19,645 bases of DNA from Holophagaceae bacterium (lineage in GTDB: Bacteria; Acidobacteriota; Holophagae; Holophagales; Holophagaceae), in NCBI GenBank assembly GCA_003158505.1, contig PMJK01000035.1, forward strand, positions 132 to 19,776, read 5' to 3'. Below are positions 1 through 7,616 of the stretch, one piece after another (the stretch's first letter is position 1; every line of letters begins with the position of its first letter). Below the pieces are notes generated by a model, which ran no database searches, was not told the DNA's origin, and saw only the letters and a program-made list of their open reading frames with translations. The position numbers and the translations under genes are program-made.

Positions 1-829
1 CCATGAATCGGATCATCAGCCAGGTGAACTTGTTGATGCCCATGTCGAAACTGGTCGCCTGCCGGGGCGCCACGATGCGACTGGCCATGGATCCGAAGTA
101 GGTTTTCGCACCGGTATGCAGCACCACGGCGGTGGCCGAGCCACTCTCAACATTGGATCCAAGGAAGCAGATGTTCGGCAGCTCTAAGGGATTCTGAATC
201 TCCCCTGATGCCGGATCAGCGTGTTTCTCCACCGGCAGGGCTTCACCCGTGAGGGCCACCTGATTCAGGAACAGGTCCTTGGCGGACAGCACACGGACAT
301 CCGCGGGCACCATGTCCCCCGCGGCCAGTCGGACGATGTCCCCGGGCACCAGCAGCTTGAGCGGTTCCTCCTCTTCCCTGTCGTCCCGCAGGACCGTCGC
401 CGTATTGCTGACCATGGCCTGGAGCTTCTCAGCCGCGTGATCGGCCCGCATCTCCTGGAAGAAGCGGAGGGACACGCCCAGAAGCACCATCACGAAGATG
501 ACCACGGTGGCCCGCTGGTCACCGGTCAGGTAGGACAGCACCCCCAGAGCCGAGAGCAGTAGGACCAAGGGATTCTTGAGGTTATCAAAAAGACGCATGA
601 GGATGGATTGGCGTTTTTCCCGGGCGATCTCATTCGTCCCGAACTTCTTCAGCCGAGCATCCGCTTCGGATGCGCTCAGTCCGATCAGCTGCGATTCGAG
701 TTCCTTTAGGAGAACGTCGGTATCAGTGCGCGCCCTTTCCAGGAGTCCGGCGGAATCGTACGGCCCGTCCTCATGGGTGGAATGGCTTGTGGGTTGAGAG
801 GCCTCCGAGGTTTGTACCGGGCTGTTCAT
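1..829 (-). CDS. mgtA: Mg2+-transporting P-type ATPase MgtA, N-terminal part (runs off left edge)
   Basis: P3B-type ATPase that imports Mg2+ across the inner membrane using ATP. Only the first 276 residues are inside the window. An Asp/Glu-free polar N-tail leads into a cation-ATPase N-domain (about 40-75, with the LSASEADARLKKFGTNEIA pattern). Two membrane helices follow (about 85-101 and 107-121), then the actuator domain with VPGDIVRLAAGDMVPAD. The A-domain loop reads TGEA at residues 194-197 instead of the usual TGES. The downstream segment with NICFLG and TYFGSM, followed by SFDMGIN and FTWLMIRFM, matches MgtA/MgtB rather than Ca2+ or H+ pumps. The ATG at 829 is preceded by AGGAAG about 5 bases upstream. 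The phosphorylation DKTGT and nucleotide domains are outside the window, so integrity cannot be judged. It follows the alcohol dehydrogenase gene after 71 bp. Confidence 0.9.
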   Translation of the reverse strand, partial: MNSPVQTSEASQPTSHSTHEDGPYDSAGLLERARTDTDVLLKELESQLIGLSASEADARLKKFGTNEIAREKRQSILMRLFDNLKNPLVLLLSALGVLSYLTGDQRATVVIFVMVLLGVSLRFFQEMRADHAAEKLQAMVSNTATVLRDDREEEEPLKLLVPGDIVRLAAGDMVPADVRVLSAKDLFLNQVALTGEALPVEKHADPASGEIQNPLELPNICFLGSNVESGSATAVVLHTGAKTYFGSMASRIVAPRQATSFDMGINKFTWLMIRFM

Positions 830-900
830 GTTTCTTCCTTCGGATGAGTCCATCGAGGTGACACCGCTGATCGACTTTAAGTTGTTCCTCCCAACCAGGC

Positions 901-1884
901 TCAGGGCAGAAGGACGGCTGCGCCTTCGAACCGTCCGGCCCGAAGGTCGGCCAGGGCCTGGTTGGCCTTTTCAAGCGGATAGCCTGTGGTCTTGGTGACG
1001 ATGCCGAAGGATGGCGCCTGGCGCAGGAAATCGATTCCGTCCTGCCGGGTGAGATTGGCAACGGATAGGAGTTGTCTTTCTTCCCAGAGCAGGCGATAGG
1101 GGAAGCTTGGAATGTCGGACATGTGGATGCCCGCGCAGACGACGCGCCCCCCCTTGCGCACCGCCATCAGCGCCAAGGGCACGAGATCGCCGACGGCGGC
1201 GAATAGGATGGCGGCATCCAGCGGCTCTGGCGGCATCTCGTCCGATCCACCCGCCCAGATGGCCCCGAGACTCCGGGCAAAGGCCTGGGCGACCTTATCG
1301 CCCGGTCGCGTGAAGGCATACACCGACCGCCCTTGCCTTGCCGCGACTTGCGCCAGGATGTGGGCCGCGGCGCCAAAGCCATAGAGTCCCAGCCTTTTCC
1401 CATCACCTGCCAGCACCAACGAACGCCAGCCGATCAGGCCCGCGCATAGCAAAGGCGCCAGTGCCTCGTCACTGCCCGCCTCGCCGAGGGGGAACGCGAA
1501 CCGCGCATCGGTAATGGTCGCCGTGGCGAAGCCGCCATCCCGCGTATACCCTGTGAACACCGGGTGGTCACATAGGTTTTCCTGGCCCCCCAAACAATAC
1601 GGGCAGACCCCGCAGGTGTGGCCAAGCCAGGGCAGGCCTACCCGCTCCCCGATCCGCAGCCCCTCGACCCCTGCCCCCAGCGCATCGATTCGACCGATTA
1701 CCTCGTGGCCTGGAATGATCGGCACCTTGGGATTCGGCAACTCACCGTCGACGACGTGCAGGTCCGTGCGACAGACCCCGCAGGCGGCCACTTTCACCCG
1801 GATCTCGCCCGGCCCGGGTTGTGGATCGGCGAGTTCGGTCCATTCCAGGGCGGTCCCGATCTTCTTCAGCACCATTGCATGCAT
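901..1884 (-). CDS. Zinc-dependent alcohol dehydrogenase (MDR superfamily)
   Basis: Medium-chain dehydrogenase of 327 residues that should interconvert alcohols and aldehydes/ketones with NAD(P). The GroES-like N-terminal domain carries the catalytic zinc ligands C38 and H60-E61 (within CGVCRTD and PGHEVIG). The structural-zinc lobe has four cysteines in TCGVCPYC...ENLC. The third catalytic ligand is probably the Cys in LLCAGLIGW. The Rossmann fold has a GFGAAA glycine motif. It resembles the adh_fam_2 subgroup. The reading frame is open to a TTG at 1920, but I chose the ATG at 1884 because GGAG lies six bases upstream of it, and nothing comparable precedes the TTG. It lies 78 bp downstream of nnr, probably in the same transcript. 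The substrate is unknown. Confidence 0.88.
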   Translation of the reverse strand: MHAMVLKKIGTALEWTELADPQPGPGEIRVKVAACGVCRTDLHVVDGELPNPKVPIIPGHEVIGRIDALGAGVEGLRIGERVGLPWLGHTCGVCPYCLGGQENLCDHPVFTGYTRDGGFATATITDARFAFPLGEAGSDEALAPLLCAGLIGWRSLVLAGDGKRLGLYGFGAAAHILAQVAARQGRSVYAFTRPGDKVAQAFARSLGAIWAGGSDEMPPEPLDAAILFAAVGDLVPLALMAVRKGGRVVCAGIHMSDIPSFPYRLLWEERQLLSVANLTRQDGIDFLRQAPSFGIVTKTTGYPLEKANQALADLRAGRFEGAAVLLP

Positions 1885-1962
1885 GGCATTCTCCGATTCT
1901 GCGTGGATCCCACGGTTCAAGTTTGATCCGTGAAACAGCCATCGCGGCCCATCAATCCAACT

Positions 1963-3420
1963 CTATTTGTAGAGGTTGCGGAACACGCCCGGCAACAGAT
2001 CCGGAAGATCCTCGGCCATGAGGCCGGGCCCGAATTCGGAGGCCGCGGCACCATGCAACCACACCGCAGCGGCCGCAGCCAGGAACGGCTCCATGCCCTG
2101 GGCCAGGAGCCCCAACACCATCCCGCTCAGCACGTCTCCCGCTCCGGCGGTGGCCAAAGTGGGTGGTGCGTTGGTGTTGATGACAGTTCTGCCATCCGGG
2201 GCTGCGACTACCGTATCGCTTCCTTTGAGAATGATGATGGCCCCGCTGCGGCGGGCCGCAGCGCGCACCCGAGTGAGTTTGTCGCCGCTCGGGTCGAACA
2301 GGCGTTGAAACTCGCCATCATGCGGCGTCAACACGCAGGGCCCGACAATGGCCCGATCGAGCGCCGGGGGATCCTCCTGGAAGGCCGTGATCGCATCCGC
2401 GTCCAGCAGCGTGGGTCGGCCCGTCTTAAGCATGGCGAGGGCGCGGAGACGGGTTTCTTCCCCTGTGCCTGCCCCGGGCCCGATCAGAAATGCCGAAAAA
2501 CGCCGATCGGCCAGCAACTCGTCGAAATCCATCGACGCCACGAGGGGATGGACCATGATGCTGGTCAGTGCCGCCGCGTAGATGGGCAGGGCTTTCTCGG
2601 GGACCGCGATCGTCGTCAGTCCGGCCCCGGTACGGGCCGCCGCACGGGCCGCCATGCGGGCCGCCCCGGTCATCGGATAGCCCCCGTAGATCAGCGCATG
2701 GCCTCGTGTGTACTTATTCCCATTAGCTTCAAGCCGTGGGAGATCCGAAACCCAAAGCACTGGATCGTTCTCGAAGGTGTCCGGCAGGATCTGATCGAGC
2801 ACGGAAGGTGAGGTGCCGATGTCCGCAAGGACCACTTCGCCGCACAGGGATCGGCCCGGCAGGAGGATGTGTCCGGGTTTCTTGCGAAAGAAGGTGACCG
2901 TCAGGACGGCCGCGACGGCCCCCAAGGTTACGCCGGTATCGCCCATCAGGCCACTAGGGACATCGATGGCCACGATCGGCAGTCCCTTGTGTGCTGCGGC
3001 AGCCAAGGTCTCCTCCGCCGGCCCCTCAAGCGCCCGGCTCAGCCCCGATCCGAAGATCGCGTCGACCACCAGTTCGGCCCCATCCAGGACGGCGGGCGTC
3101 ATGGGCTCCACGGCACCGTGCCATTGCGCCGCATGATGGCGCGACGCCCCTGCCAAATGATCCCGGGGGCCGAGCAGGGCCAAGCGGACCGGCCAACCGG
3201 ATTCGGCGAGCGATCGCGCCACGACGAAACCGTCGCCTCCGTTGCTGCCGGTTCCACACAGCACTGTCACAGGGCATTTGGTCCAGCGGCGCTCGATTTC
3301 GAACGCCACAGCCCGGCCGGCATTACCCATCAGCATTGCGGTTGGGGTGCCTTCAGCCACCGTCAGCCGGTCGGCTTCATTCATCTGGTGGACATTGAGC
3401 ACCGCTGTCTGGGGGTTCAT
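1963..3420 (-). CDS. nnr: Bifunctional NAD(P)H-hydrate epimerase / ADP-dependent NAD(P)H-hydrate dehydratase
   Basis: Repairs hydrated NADH/NADPH (NAD(P)HX). The N-terminal YjeF_N domain epimerises S- and R-forms, and the C-terminal ribokinase-like domain dehydrates with ADP. Domain 1 (about 1-210) shows GTGSNGGDG at 56-64, DAIFGSGL and DVPSG. Domain 2 (about 230-480) shows NKYTRGHALIYGG, LTPHDGEF, LKGSD and the catalytic AGAGD at 425-429. The 485-aa length is normal for the fused enzyme. The ATG at 3420 has GGAG five bases upstream; an in-frame ATG at 3438 has a poorer site. In a cluster full of dehydrogenases and stress proteins, cofactor repair fits, since NAD(P)HX forms under heat or acid stress. 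That link is inference. Confidence 0.95.
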   Translation of the reverse strand: MNPQTAVLNVHQMNEADRLTVAEGTPTAMLMGNAGRAVAFEIERRWTKCPVTVLCGTGSNGGDGFVVARSLAESGWPVRLALLGPRDHLAGASRHHAAQWHGAVEPMTPAVLDGAELVVDAIFGSGLSRALEGPAEETLAAAAHKGLPIVAIDVPSGLMGDTGVTLGAVAAVLTVTFFRKKPGHILLPGRSLCGEVVLADIGTSPSVLDQILPDTFENDPVLWVSDLPRLEANGNKYTRGHALIYGGYPMTGAARMAARAAARTGAGLTTIAVPEKALPIYAAALTSIMVHPLVASMDFDELLADRRFSAFLIGPGAGTGEETRLRALAMLKTGRPTLLDADAITAFQEDPPALDRAIVGPCVLTPHDGEFQRLFDPSGDKLTRVRAAARRSGAIIILKGSDTVVAAPDGRTVINTNAPPTLATAGAGDVLSGMVLGLLAQGMEPFLAAAAAVWLHGAAASEFGPGLMAEDLPDLLPGVFRNLYK

Positions 3421-3522
3421 GGCTGCTCCATCAAACATTCACCGCAACCTGCAGTCGTGGTCTCGCCCAGGCGACGAAACCCGATCCCGACGCCAGGCTC
3501 ACACGGATCACCCTTTGGAAGT

Positions 3523-4218
3523 TCAGGAAATGGCCCGGGCGATGATGAATGCGGCCGTGGCCGCCAGCCCTCCGACCAGGAGGGTCTGCAGGGCGCTGCG
3601 GATGGGCGCAGACCCGGTGAATTTCGCTTTGACAAATCCAAAGGCCAACAGGGCCAGCAGCGTCGCCAGGACCGAGACCTTCAGCGCCGCCGCGAGCGTG
3701 CCCAGGAGCATGTAGGGCAACAGAGGAATCAGGCCTCCAGCGATGTAGGCGCCCCCGATCGTCAGGGCACTCTTCATCGCCCGCTTGGGGTCCGGGATTT
3801 CAAGCCCCAGCTCGAAGCGCATCATGAAGTCAACCCAGGCCTTGCGGTTCAGGCGCAGGGCAGCGACCACGGGAGCACTGTCTTTCGGCGCGATCCCATA
3901 GGCTTCGAAGATGCCCGTGATCTCCTGGGACTCCACCTTCGGGACCGTTTCGGTCTCCAGTTCTTCCCGCCGACGCTCGCTGGCGTAGTGCTCGGCATCG
4001 CTGCGCGCGGCCAGGTAGCCGCCCAGGCCCATGGCAATGGCCCCGGCGGAAATTTCCGCGATCCCCGCCGTGACGACCACCCGCGTGGCGACCGCCGCGC
4101 CTGACAGTCCAGCGGCCAGGGCAAACGGAACCGTCAGTCCGTCCGCCATGCCGATGACGACATCACGGACCGTCTCGCTGGCGGTGAAATGGTGCTCAAT
4201 GTGCGGCGTCAGTGGCAT
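3523..4218 (-). CDS. VIT1/CCC1-family Fe2+/Mn2+ transporter
   Basis: Membrane transporter of 231 residues related to plant VIT1 and yeast CCC1, which move ferrous iron or manganese out of the cytosol, probably by proton antiport. The first helix carries the family signature DGLTVPFALAAGLSG (26-40). Helix 2 has the ISAGAIAMGLGGYLAARSDAEHY pattern. The Glu-rich cytosolic metal-binding region follows (about 79-105, ERRREELETE then KVESQEI). Three more helices are predicted at about 150-172, 178-196 and 208-228, with GGLIPLLPY in the third. The ATG at 4218 has GAGGAG just upstream. It sits 114 bp after the eRF1-like gene and 102 bp before nnr. Loss of excess Fe2+ would limit Fenton chemistry, consistent with the stress context. 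Fe versus Mn cannot be decided here. Confidence 0.9.
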   Translation of the reverse strand: MPLTPHIEHHFTASETVRDVVIGMADGLTVPFALAAGLSGAAVATRVVVTAGIAEISAGAIAMGLGGYLAARSDAEHYASERRREELETETVPKVESQEITGIFEAYGIAPKDSAPVVAALRLNRKAWVDFMMRFELGLEIPDPKRAMKSALTIGGAYIAGGLIPLLPYMLLGTLAAALKVSVLATLLALLAFGFVKAKFTGSAPIRSALQTLLVGGLAATAAFIIARAIS

Positions 4219-4259
4219 GGGGTCTCCTCATCTGAAGGTCATTGAGTCGAGCCTTGAAT

Positions 4260-4310
4260 TGAGCCCCGCCGGACCGAGTCTGGGGTGGGGTCCTACCCAG
4301 ACCAGGCTCA
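4260..4310 (-). other. Two-part intergenic hairpin between the eRF1-like and VIT genes
   Basis: An outer pair TGAGCC / GGCTCA (4260-4265 with 4305-4310) encloses a perfect 7-bp inner pair GTCTGGG / CCCAGAC (4278-4284 with 4296-4302). It lies 23 bp beyond the stop of the upstream gene and 42 bp before the VIT start. There is no T-run on the transcribed side, so it is not a textbook intrinsic terminator. It could be a transcript-end or processing structure. Confidence 0.35.
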
Positions 4311-4332
4311 GTTCCTAAGGCCGATGACGGCG

Positions 4333-4761
4333 TCATTTGTGCTTTGAGATCGAATCCGATTGACCGAAATGTCCCCGGACCTTCGCCGCGACCTGGCGAT
4401 CCGTCATCTTGTCGGTCGTTTCCAAAGCAGGGATCTGCCCGTCGAACCGGGCGTCCTCCAAGCGCTTCTTGAGTTCGCCCTTGGCCTCGCCGGGCCCGAA
4501 GATGAGAAGGGCCTCAGCATGGCCCACGGCCGCGATCACTTTCGCGTAGTACTGGTTGAGATGGTGCGTGTACTCCCGCTGGTGGCTGTCGTCCGCCTTG
4601 ACCAGCAGCGATTCGTAGTGGACGTCCATGGGGACGCCATCCTTCCGTCCTGGCTGGCTCTCCACGCCGGACAGGATCTCCTGGATTTTCTCTCCTTCGC
4701 CCGAGAGCGTCACGACCACTGCCCTCCGATGATCGATCCACAAACCTGCATTCGTTTTCAT
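4333..4761 (-). CDS. Small eRF1-domain/host-attachment-like protein of unknown function
   Basis: Soluble protein of 142 residues with no signal peptide or membrane helix. The N-terminus AGLWIDHRRAVVV (5-17) is a beta-hairpin pattern found at the start of a family of bacterial proteins. I recognise that family as resembling eRF1 domain 2 or 'host attachment' proteins. The ALLIFGPGEAKGELKKRLED segment (about 84-103) also looks like the eRF1-like core, a hydrophobic strand followed by a Gly-rich turn and helix. Residues such as HYESLL and REYTHHLNQYYAKV suggest a helical mid-section. The C-terminus (DKMTDRQVAAKVRGHFG) is basic. ATG at 4761 with AGGAG seven bases upstream. It is separated by 33 bp from the ABC permease stop and is probably co-transcribed with it. 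Its role is unknown; the fold call is tentative. Confidence 0.75.
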   Translation of the reverse strand: MKTNAGLWIDHRRAVVVTLSGEGEKIQEILSGVESQPGRKDGVPMDVHYESLLVKADDSHQREYTHHLNQYYAKVIAAVGHAEALLIFGPGEAKGELKKRLEDARFDGQIPALETTDKMTDRQVAAKVRGHFGQSDSISKHK

Positions 4762-4794
4762 GGTGATCTCCTGGTTATGAATCTGAAGGGGGAG

Positions 4795-5589
4795 CTAGGT
4801 GGCCAGATGGGGATACAACTTGGCGCCAATGATGACCAGGATCGTGGTCACCAGAAGGATGACGGCGTAGTCGCGTCCCAACCCAAAGGTGCTCGTGCTC
4901 CCCGCGAGCATGAAGGTGCGCAGGGCATCCACGACGTAGGTGAGCGGATTCAGATGGGAAATGGTCCGCAGCCAACCAGGCATGATGTCTGTGGGATAGA
5001 TCGCGTTGCTGGCAAAGAAGAGCGGCATGGTGAGCACCTGGCCGATGCCCATGAACCGTTCACGGGTCTTCACGATGCACGCGATGATGAGCGAAAAGGT
5101 CGAGAACAGCGTGGAAGCCAGGACGACTATGACCACGACGTTGAACAGGGCGAGTGGGCTCCAGTTCAGTTTCACTCCGAGCAGCAGCGAGAGGGCGTAG
5201 ACGATGGCCGCCTGCGAGAGCGATCGGACGCCGGCGGAAAAGCCCTTGCCCAGCACGAGCGCGGCGCGGGGGGTCGGGCTGGCCAGGAATTTCTGGACGA
5301 TGCCCAGATCCCGCTCCCAGATGACGTTGATGCCGAAGAAAATGGCCACGAAGAGGACACTCTGCGCGAGGATGCCGGGAGCGATGAAATCCAGGTAGGG
5401 CAGGTTGCCCGTATGCATCATCCCGGTTCTGGAGAACACCTGCCCGAAGATCAGCATCCATAGGGCGGGCTGCAAAGCCCGGGTGATGAGTTCCGTAAAG
5501 TCGTGGCGGAGCTTGCGCAACTCGAACTCGGTGATGACGAAGGTCTTCTCGATGAAGCCGGTCAACGGGCTGACAAGGGCTAGGTTCAT
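4795..5589 (-). CDS. ABC-2 type transporter permease (DrrB/NodJ-like)
   Basis: Inner-membrane permease of 264 residues forming an exporter with the ATPase encoded 9 bp upstream. About six hydrophobic helices are visible. A cytosolic N-terminus containing ELRKLRHDFTELITRALQP precedes helix 1 (about 40-52). Further hydrophobic segments lie at about 66-90, 110-140, 145-170, 175-195 and 238-258. The ABC-2 signatures are present: PGILAQSVLF, SPTPRAALVLGK and the SHLNPLTYVVDALR element in the last third. The family exports drugs, polysaccharides, lipids or other substrates; the substrate is not evident. Start ATG at 5589. Short spacing to the ATPase shows one operon with the NADP-dependent oxidoreductase. 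Confidence 0.9.
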   Translation of the reverse strand: MNLALVSPLTGFIEKTFVITEFELRKLRHDFTELITRALQPALWMLIFGQVFSRTGMMHTGNLPYLDFIAPGILAQSVLFVAIFFGINVIWERDLGIVQKFLASPTPRAALVLGKGFSAGVRSLSQAAIVYALSLLLGVKLNWSPLALFNVVVIVVLASTLFSTFSLIIACIVKTRERFMGIGQVLTMPLFFASNAIYPTDIMPGWLRTISHLNPLTYVVDALRTFMLAGSTSTFGLGRDYAVILLVTTILVIIGAKLYPHLAT

Positions 5590-5598
5590 GGGATCAGA

Positions 5599-6429
5599 TC
5601 ATCCAAGGCGCTGGGCCGTAGCGCGGTCGGTGGATATGCTGTGGAAGGTTCCGCCGGAATCGAGGTCCGTGCCGGCGTAGTGCGTGAAGACCTCGTCCAG
5701 CGTGTGCGCGCCACTACCCAAGGAGGTCTCCAGTTCCTTGCAGGTGCCGATTGCCGCCACTTTGCCCAGGTGCATGATCGCGATGCGGTCGCAGTAGCTC
5801 TCTGCCTCCTCCAGGTAATGGGTGGTGAGGAACAGGGTCGTGTCGTAGTTCTTGCGAAGATCCACCAGATGCTTCCATACGGCGTTGCGTGCGATTGGAT
5901 CCAAACCTACGGTCGGCTCGTCGAGGAACAGCACACGGGGGCGATGCAGGGTGGATTGGGCGATTTCCAGGCGGCGGACCATGCCACCAGAGTACTCACC
6001 CACCAGCCGGCTGCCATCGGCGGTGAGGCCCATGAATGCCAGTGCCTCCTGGATGCGGGCCTGCTGTTCGCGGTGGGGCAGATCGTAGAGCTTGGCGAAG
6101 ATGAGCAGGTTCTCATAACCTGTGAGCGACCCATCCACGGACACCGACTGGGGCACATAGCCGATTGCCCGACGGACGTCCACTGCCTGACTGGTGATGG
6201 AAAACCCGGCCACCCTCGCCTCGCCGGAGGAGGGCGGCAGGAGTGTGGTGAGCATCTTGATGGTGGTGGTCTTCCCCGCCCCGTTGGAACCGAGCAGCCC
6301 GAAGACCTCGCCGGCCTGGACCGAAAGGCTCAGGGAATCCACCGCCGTGAATGGGCCGAAACGGCGCGTGAGGTCGAAGATCTCCAGGACGAGGTCGCCA
6401 CCAGGAGCCCCCAAGGCGACGGGAATCAC
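5599..6429 (-). CDS. ABC transporter ATP-binding protein (DrrA-like)
   Basis: Nucleotide-binding subunit of the exporter, 276 residues. Visible motifs are Walker A GSNGAGKT (47-54), Q-loop Q94 in YVPQ, signature YSGGM (146-150), Walker B VLFLDEP (166-172) and the H-loop H204 in LTTHYLEEAE. The C-terminus (HTLDEVFTHYAGTDL) is typical of DrrA-type ATPases with ABC-2 permeases. The frame stays open to 6528, but residues before 6429 lie inside the upstream gene and are not ATPase-like. I chose the GTG at 6429 because it overlaps the TGA of the oxidoreductase gene as GTGA, implying translational coupling. No strong Shine-Dalgarno is seen, as expected for a coupled start. Confidence 0.92.
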   Translation of the reverse strand: MIPVALGAPGGDLVLEIFDLTRRFGPFTAVDSLSLSVQAGEVFGLLGSNGAGKTTTIKMLTTLLPPSSGEARVAGFSITSQAVDVRRAIGYVPQSVSVDGSLTGYENLLIFAKLYDLPHREQQARIQEALAFMGLTADGSRLVGEYSGGMVRRLEIAQSTLHRPRVLFLDEPTVGLDPIARNAVWKHLVDLRKNYDTTLFLTTHYLEEAESYCDRIAIMHLGKVAAIGTCKELETSLGSGAHTLDEVFTHYAGTDLDSGGTFHSISTDRATAQRLG

Positions 6430-7457
6430 GACAGATCCACGATCATCTTGCCGATGTTCTGCCCGCTGAAGAGGCCGAGGAACGCACCGACCGCCTGGTC
6501 GAGGCCCTTCACGACCGTCTCCTTGCACTTCACCTTCCCTCCCAGGTAGTAGCCGCCGACTTCCAGTTCGAAATCCGGCTGCCGGTCGAGCCAGTCCCGG
6601 ACCAGGAGGCCCTTCATGACCAGACGTTTGGTGATGACATTGAACAGGTTCGTGGGTCCCGCCTGGGGCTGTATGTCGTTGTATCCGGAGATCCCGCCGC
6701 AGGCGATGATCCTTCCGTGCAGCCGCAAACCTGAAAGCGCTGCCTCGAGCGCGTCGCCGCCCACATTATCGAAATAGACATCGATCCCCTCCGGAGCCGC
6801 CTTCATCAGCTGCTTGAGGATGGGACCGGTCTTGTAGTTGAAGGCGGCATCAAAGCCGCACTCTTCACGAAGGAATTTGACCTTTTTCGCCGATCCGGCC
6901 GATCCGATGACCTGGCAACCCCGCAGTTTCGCCAGTTGCCCGGCCATGCTGCCAACGGCCCCGGCGGCTCCCGAAATATAGATGACATCACCGGCTTTCA
7001 CTTCCACCAACTCCAGCCCCGCCCAGGCCGTCATGCCGGTCATGCCAAGGGCGCCAAGATAGACGGAAAGCGGCTGGATCTTCCGGCTGACCGGGTGTAG
7101 ATCCTGCGCCGGAGCGATGAAGCATTCCCGCCATCCGAAATTGGACGTGACCACATCGCCCGGCTTGAACAACCCGGCGCGGGAATCGATCACCTCTCCG
7201 ACGGCGCCGCCACTGAGCGGCTCGCCCACTTCGAAGGGAGGAACATAGGACTTACCCGCATTCATGCGGCCGCGCATGTAGGGATCCACGGACATGAAGA
7301 GGTTGCGGACGCTCACCTGCTGATCCTGAAGCGGCTCCAGGTCGACAGAGGCCATGGAGAAATTGGCCGCCGTGGGCATCCCCTTGGGACGGGAGGCCAG
7401 CCGGATTTCGCGACTGGATATTGTTGATAAGGAAATGTCATGGGTCTGTTCAGTCAT
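6426..7457 (-). CDS. NADP-dependent oxidoreductase (CurA / leukotriene B4 12-hydroxydehydrogenase family)
   Basis: Zinc-free MDR-superfamily reductase of 343 residues, expected to reduce the C=C bond of alpha,beta-unsaturated aldehydes/ketones with NADPH in the cytoplasm. Family features are RLASRPKGMPT near the N-terminus, SVDPYMRGRMN, the nucleotide-binding GAAGAVGSMAGQLAKLRG, FDNVGGDALEAAL, and a GRIIACGGISGYN segment followed by the N-rich loop with NLFNVITKRL. It lacks the Cys ligands of zinc enzymes. ATG at 7457 with GGGGA a few bases upstream. The stop codon overlaps the ABC ATPase start, so a detoxifying reductase and an exporter are expressed together. A perfect 13-bp dyad lies 15 bp upstream of its start. 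Confidence 0.92.
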   Translation of the reverse strand: MTEQTHDISLSTISSREIRLASRPKGMPTAANFSMASVDLEPLQDQQVSVRNLFMSVDPYMRGRMNAGKSYVPPFEVGEPLSGGAVGEVIDSRAGLFKPGDVVTSNFGWRECFIAPAQDLHPVSRKIQPLSVYLGALGMTGMTAWAGLELVEVKAGDVIYISGAAGAVGSMAGQLAKLRGCQVIGSAGSAKKVKFLREECGFDAAFNYKTGPILKQLMKAAPEGIDVYFDNVGGDALEAALSGLRLHGRIIACGGISGYNDIQPQAGPTNLFNVITKRLVMKGLLVRDWLDRQPDFELEVGGYYLGGKVKCKETVVKGLDQAVGAFLGLFSGQNIGKMIVDLS

Positions 7458-7471
7458 TGGAATCCCCTGCC

Positions 7472-7509
7472 GCTTCGCAGCAGCCAGTTGCTGCCTGCTG
7501 CTGCGAAGC
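7472..7509 (-). promoter_or_regulatory. Perfect 13-bp inverted repeat in the leader of the oxidoreductase-ABC operon
   Basis: Arms GCTTCGCAGCAGC (7472-7484) and its exact complement (7497-7509) are separated by 12 bases. The dyad sits 15 bp before the oxidoreductase ATG and about 108 bp after the stop of the preceding BON gene. No T-tract follows on the transcribed strand, so a terminator is unlikely. An operator for a dimeric repressor or an RNA hairpin controlling the ribosome site are both possible. The surrounding 159-bp spacer (7458-7616) is the AT-richest part nearby and probably holds the operon promoter, but I see no clean -35/-10 pair. Confidence 0.55.
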
Positions 7510-7616
7510 CATGATGGTGAACTTCAGATTTGCAATCATGAGTTGTTGCAATCGCGGTTTGGATCTGTTGCACCCAAATCACGTATATCGAAGTGAATGG
7601 ATGAAACGCTGATCCG

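Noticed and set aside
2869..4104. Long plus-strand open frame of 411 codons
   Set aside because: It lies antisense to nnr and the VIT gene, crosses both gene boundaries, and its translation is low-complexity Gly/Arg/Gln/His with no domain; a high-GC shadow frame.
893..4310. Shared 10-base string CCAGGCTCAG near 893 and 4302
   Set aside because: Too short for a repeat family and only two copies noticed; flanking bases differ.
4360..5463. Plus-strand open frame of 367 codons
   Set aside because: Antisense to the eRF1-like gene and ABC permease; composition (Asp, His, Gly, Gln rich) is typical of a complement-frame shadow.
5641..6549. Plus-strand open frame of 302 codons
   Set aside because: Complement of the ABC ATPase, which has all canonical motifs on the minus strand.
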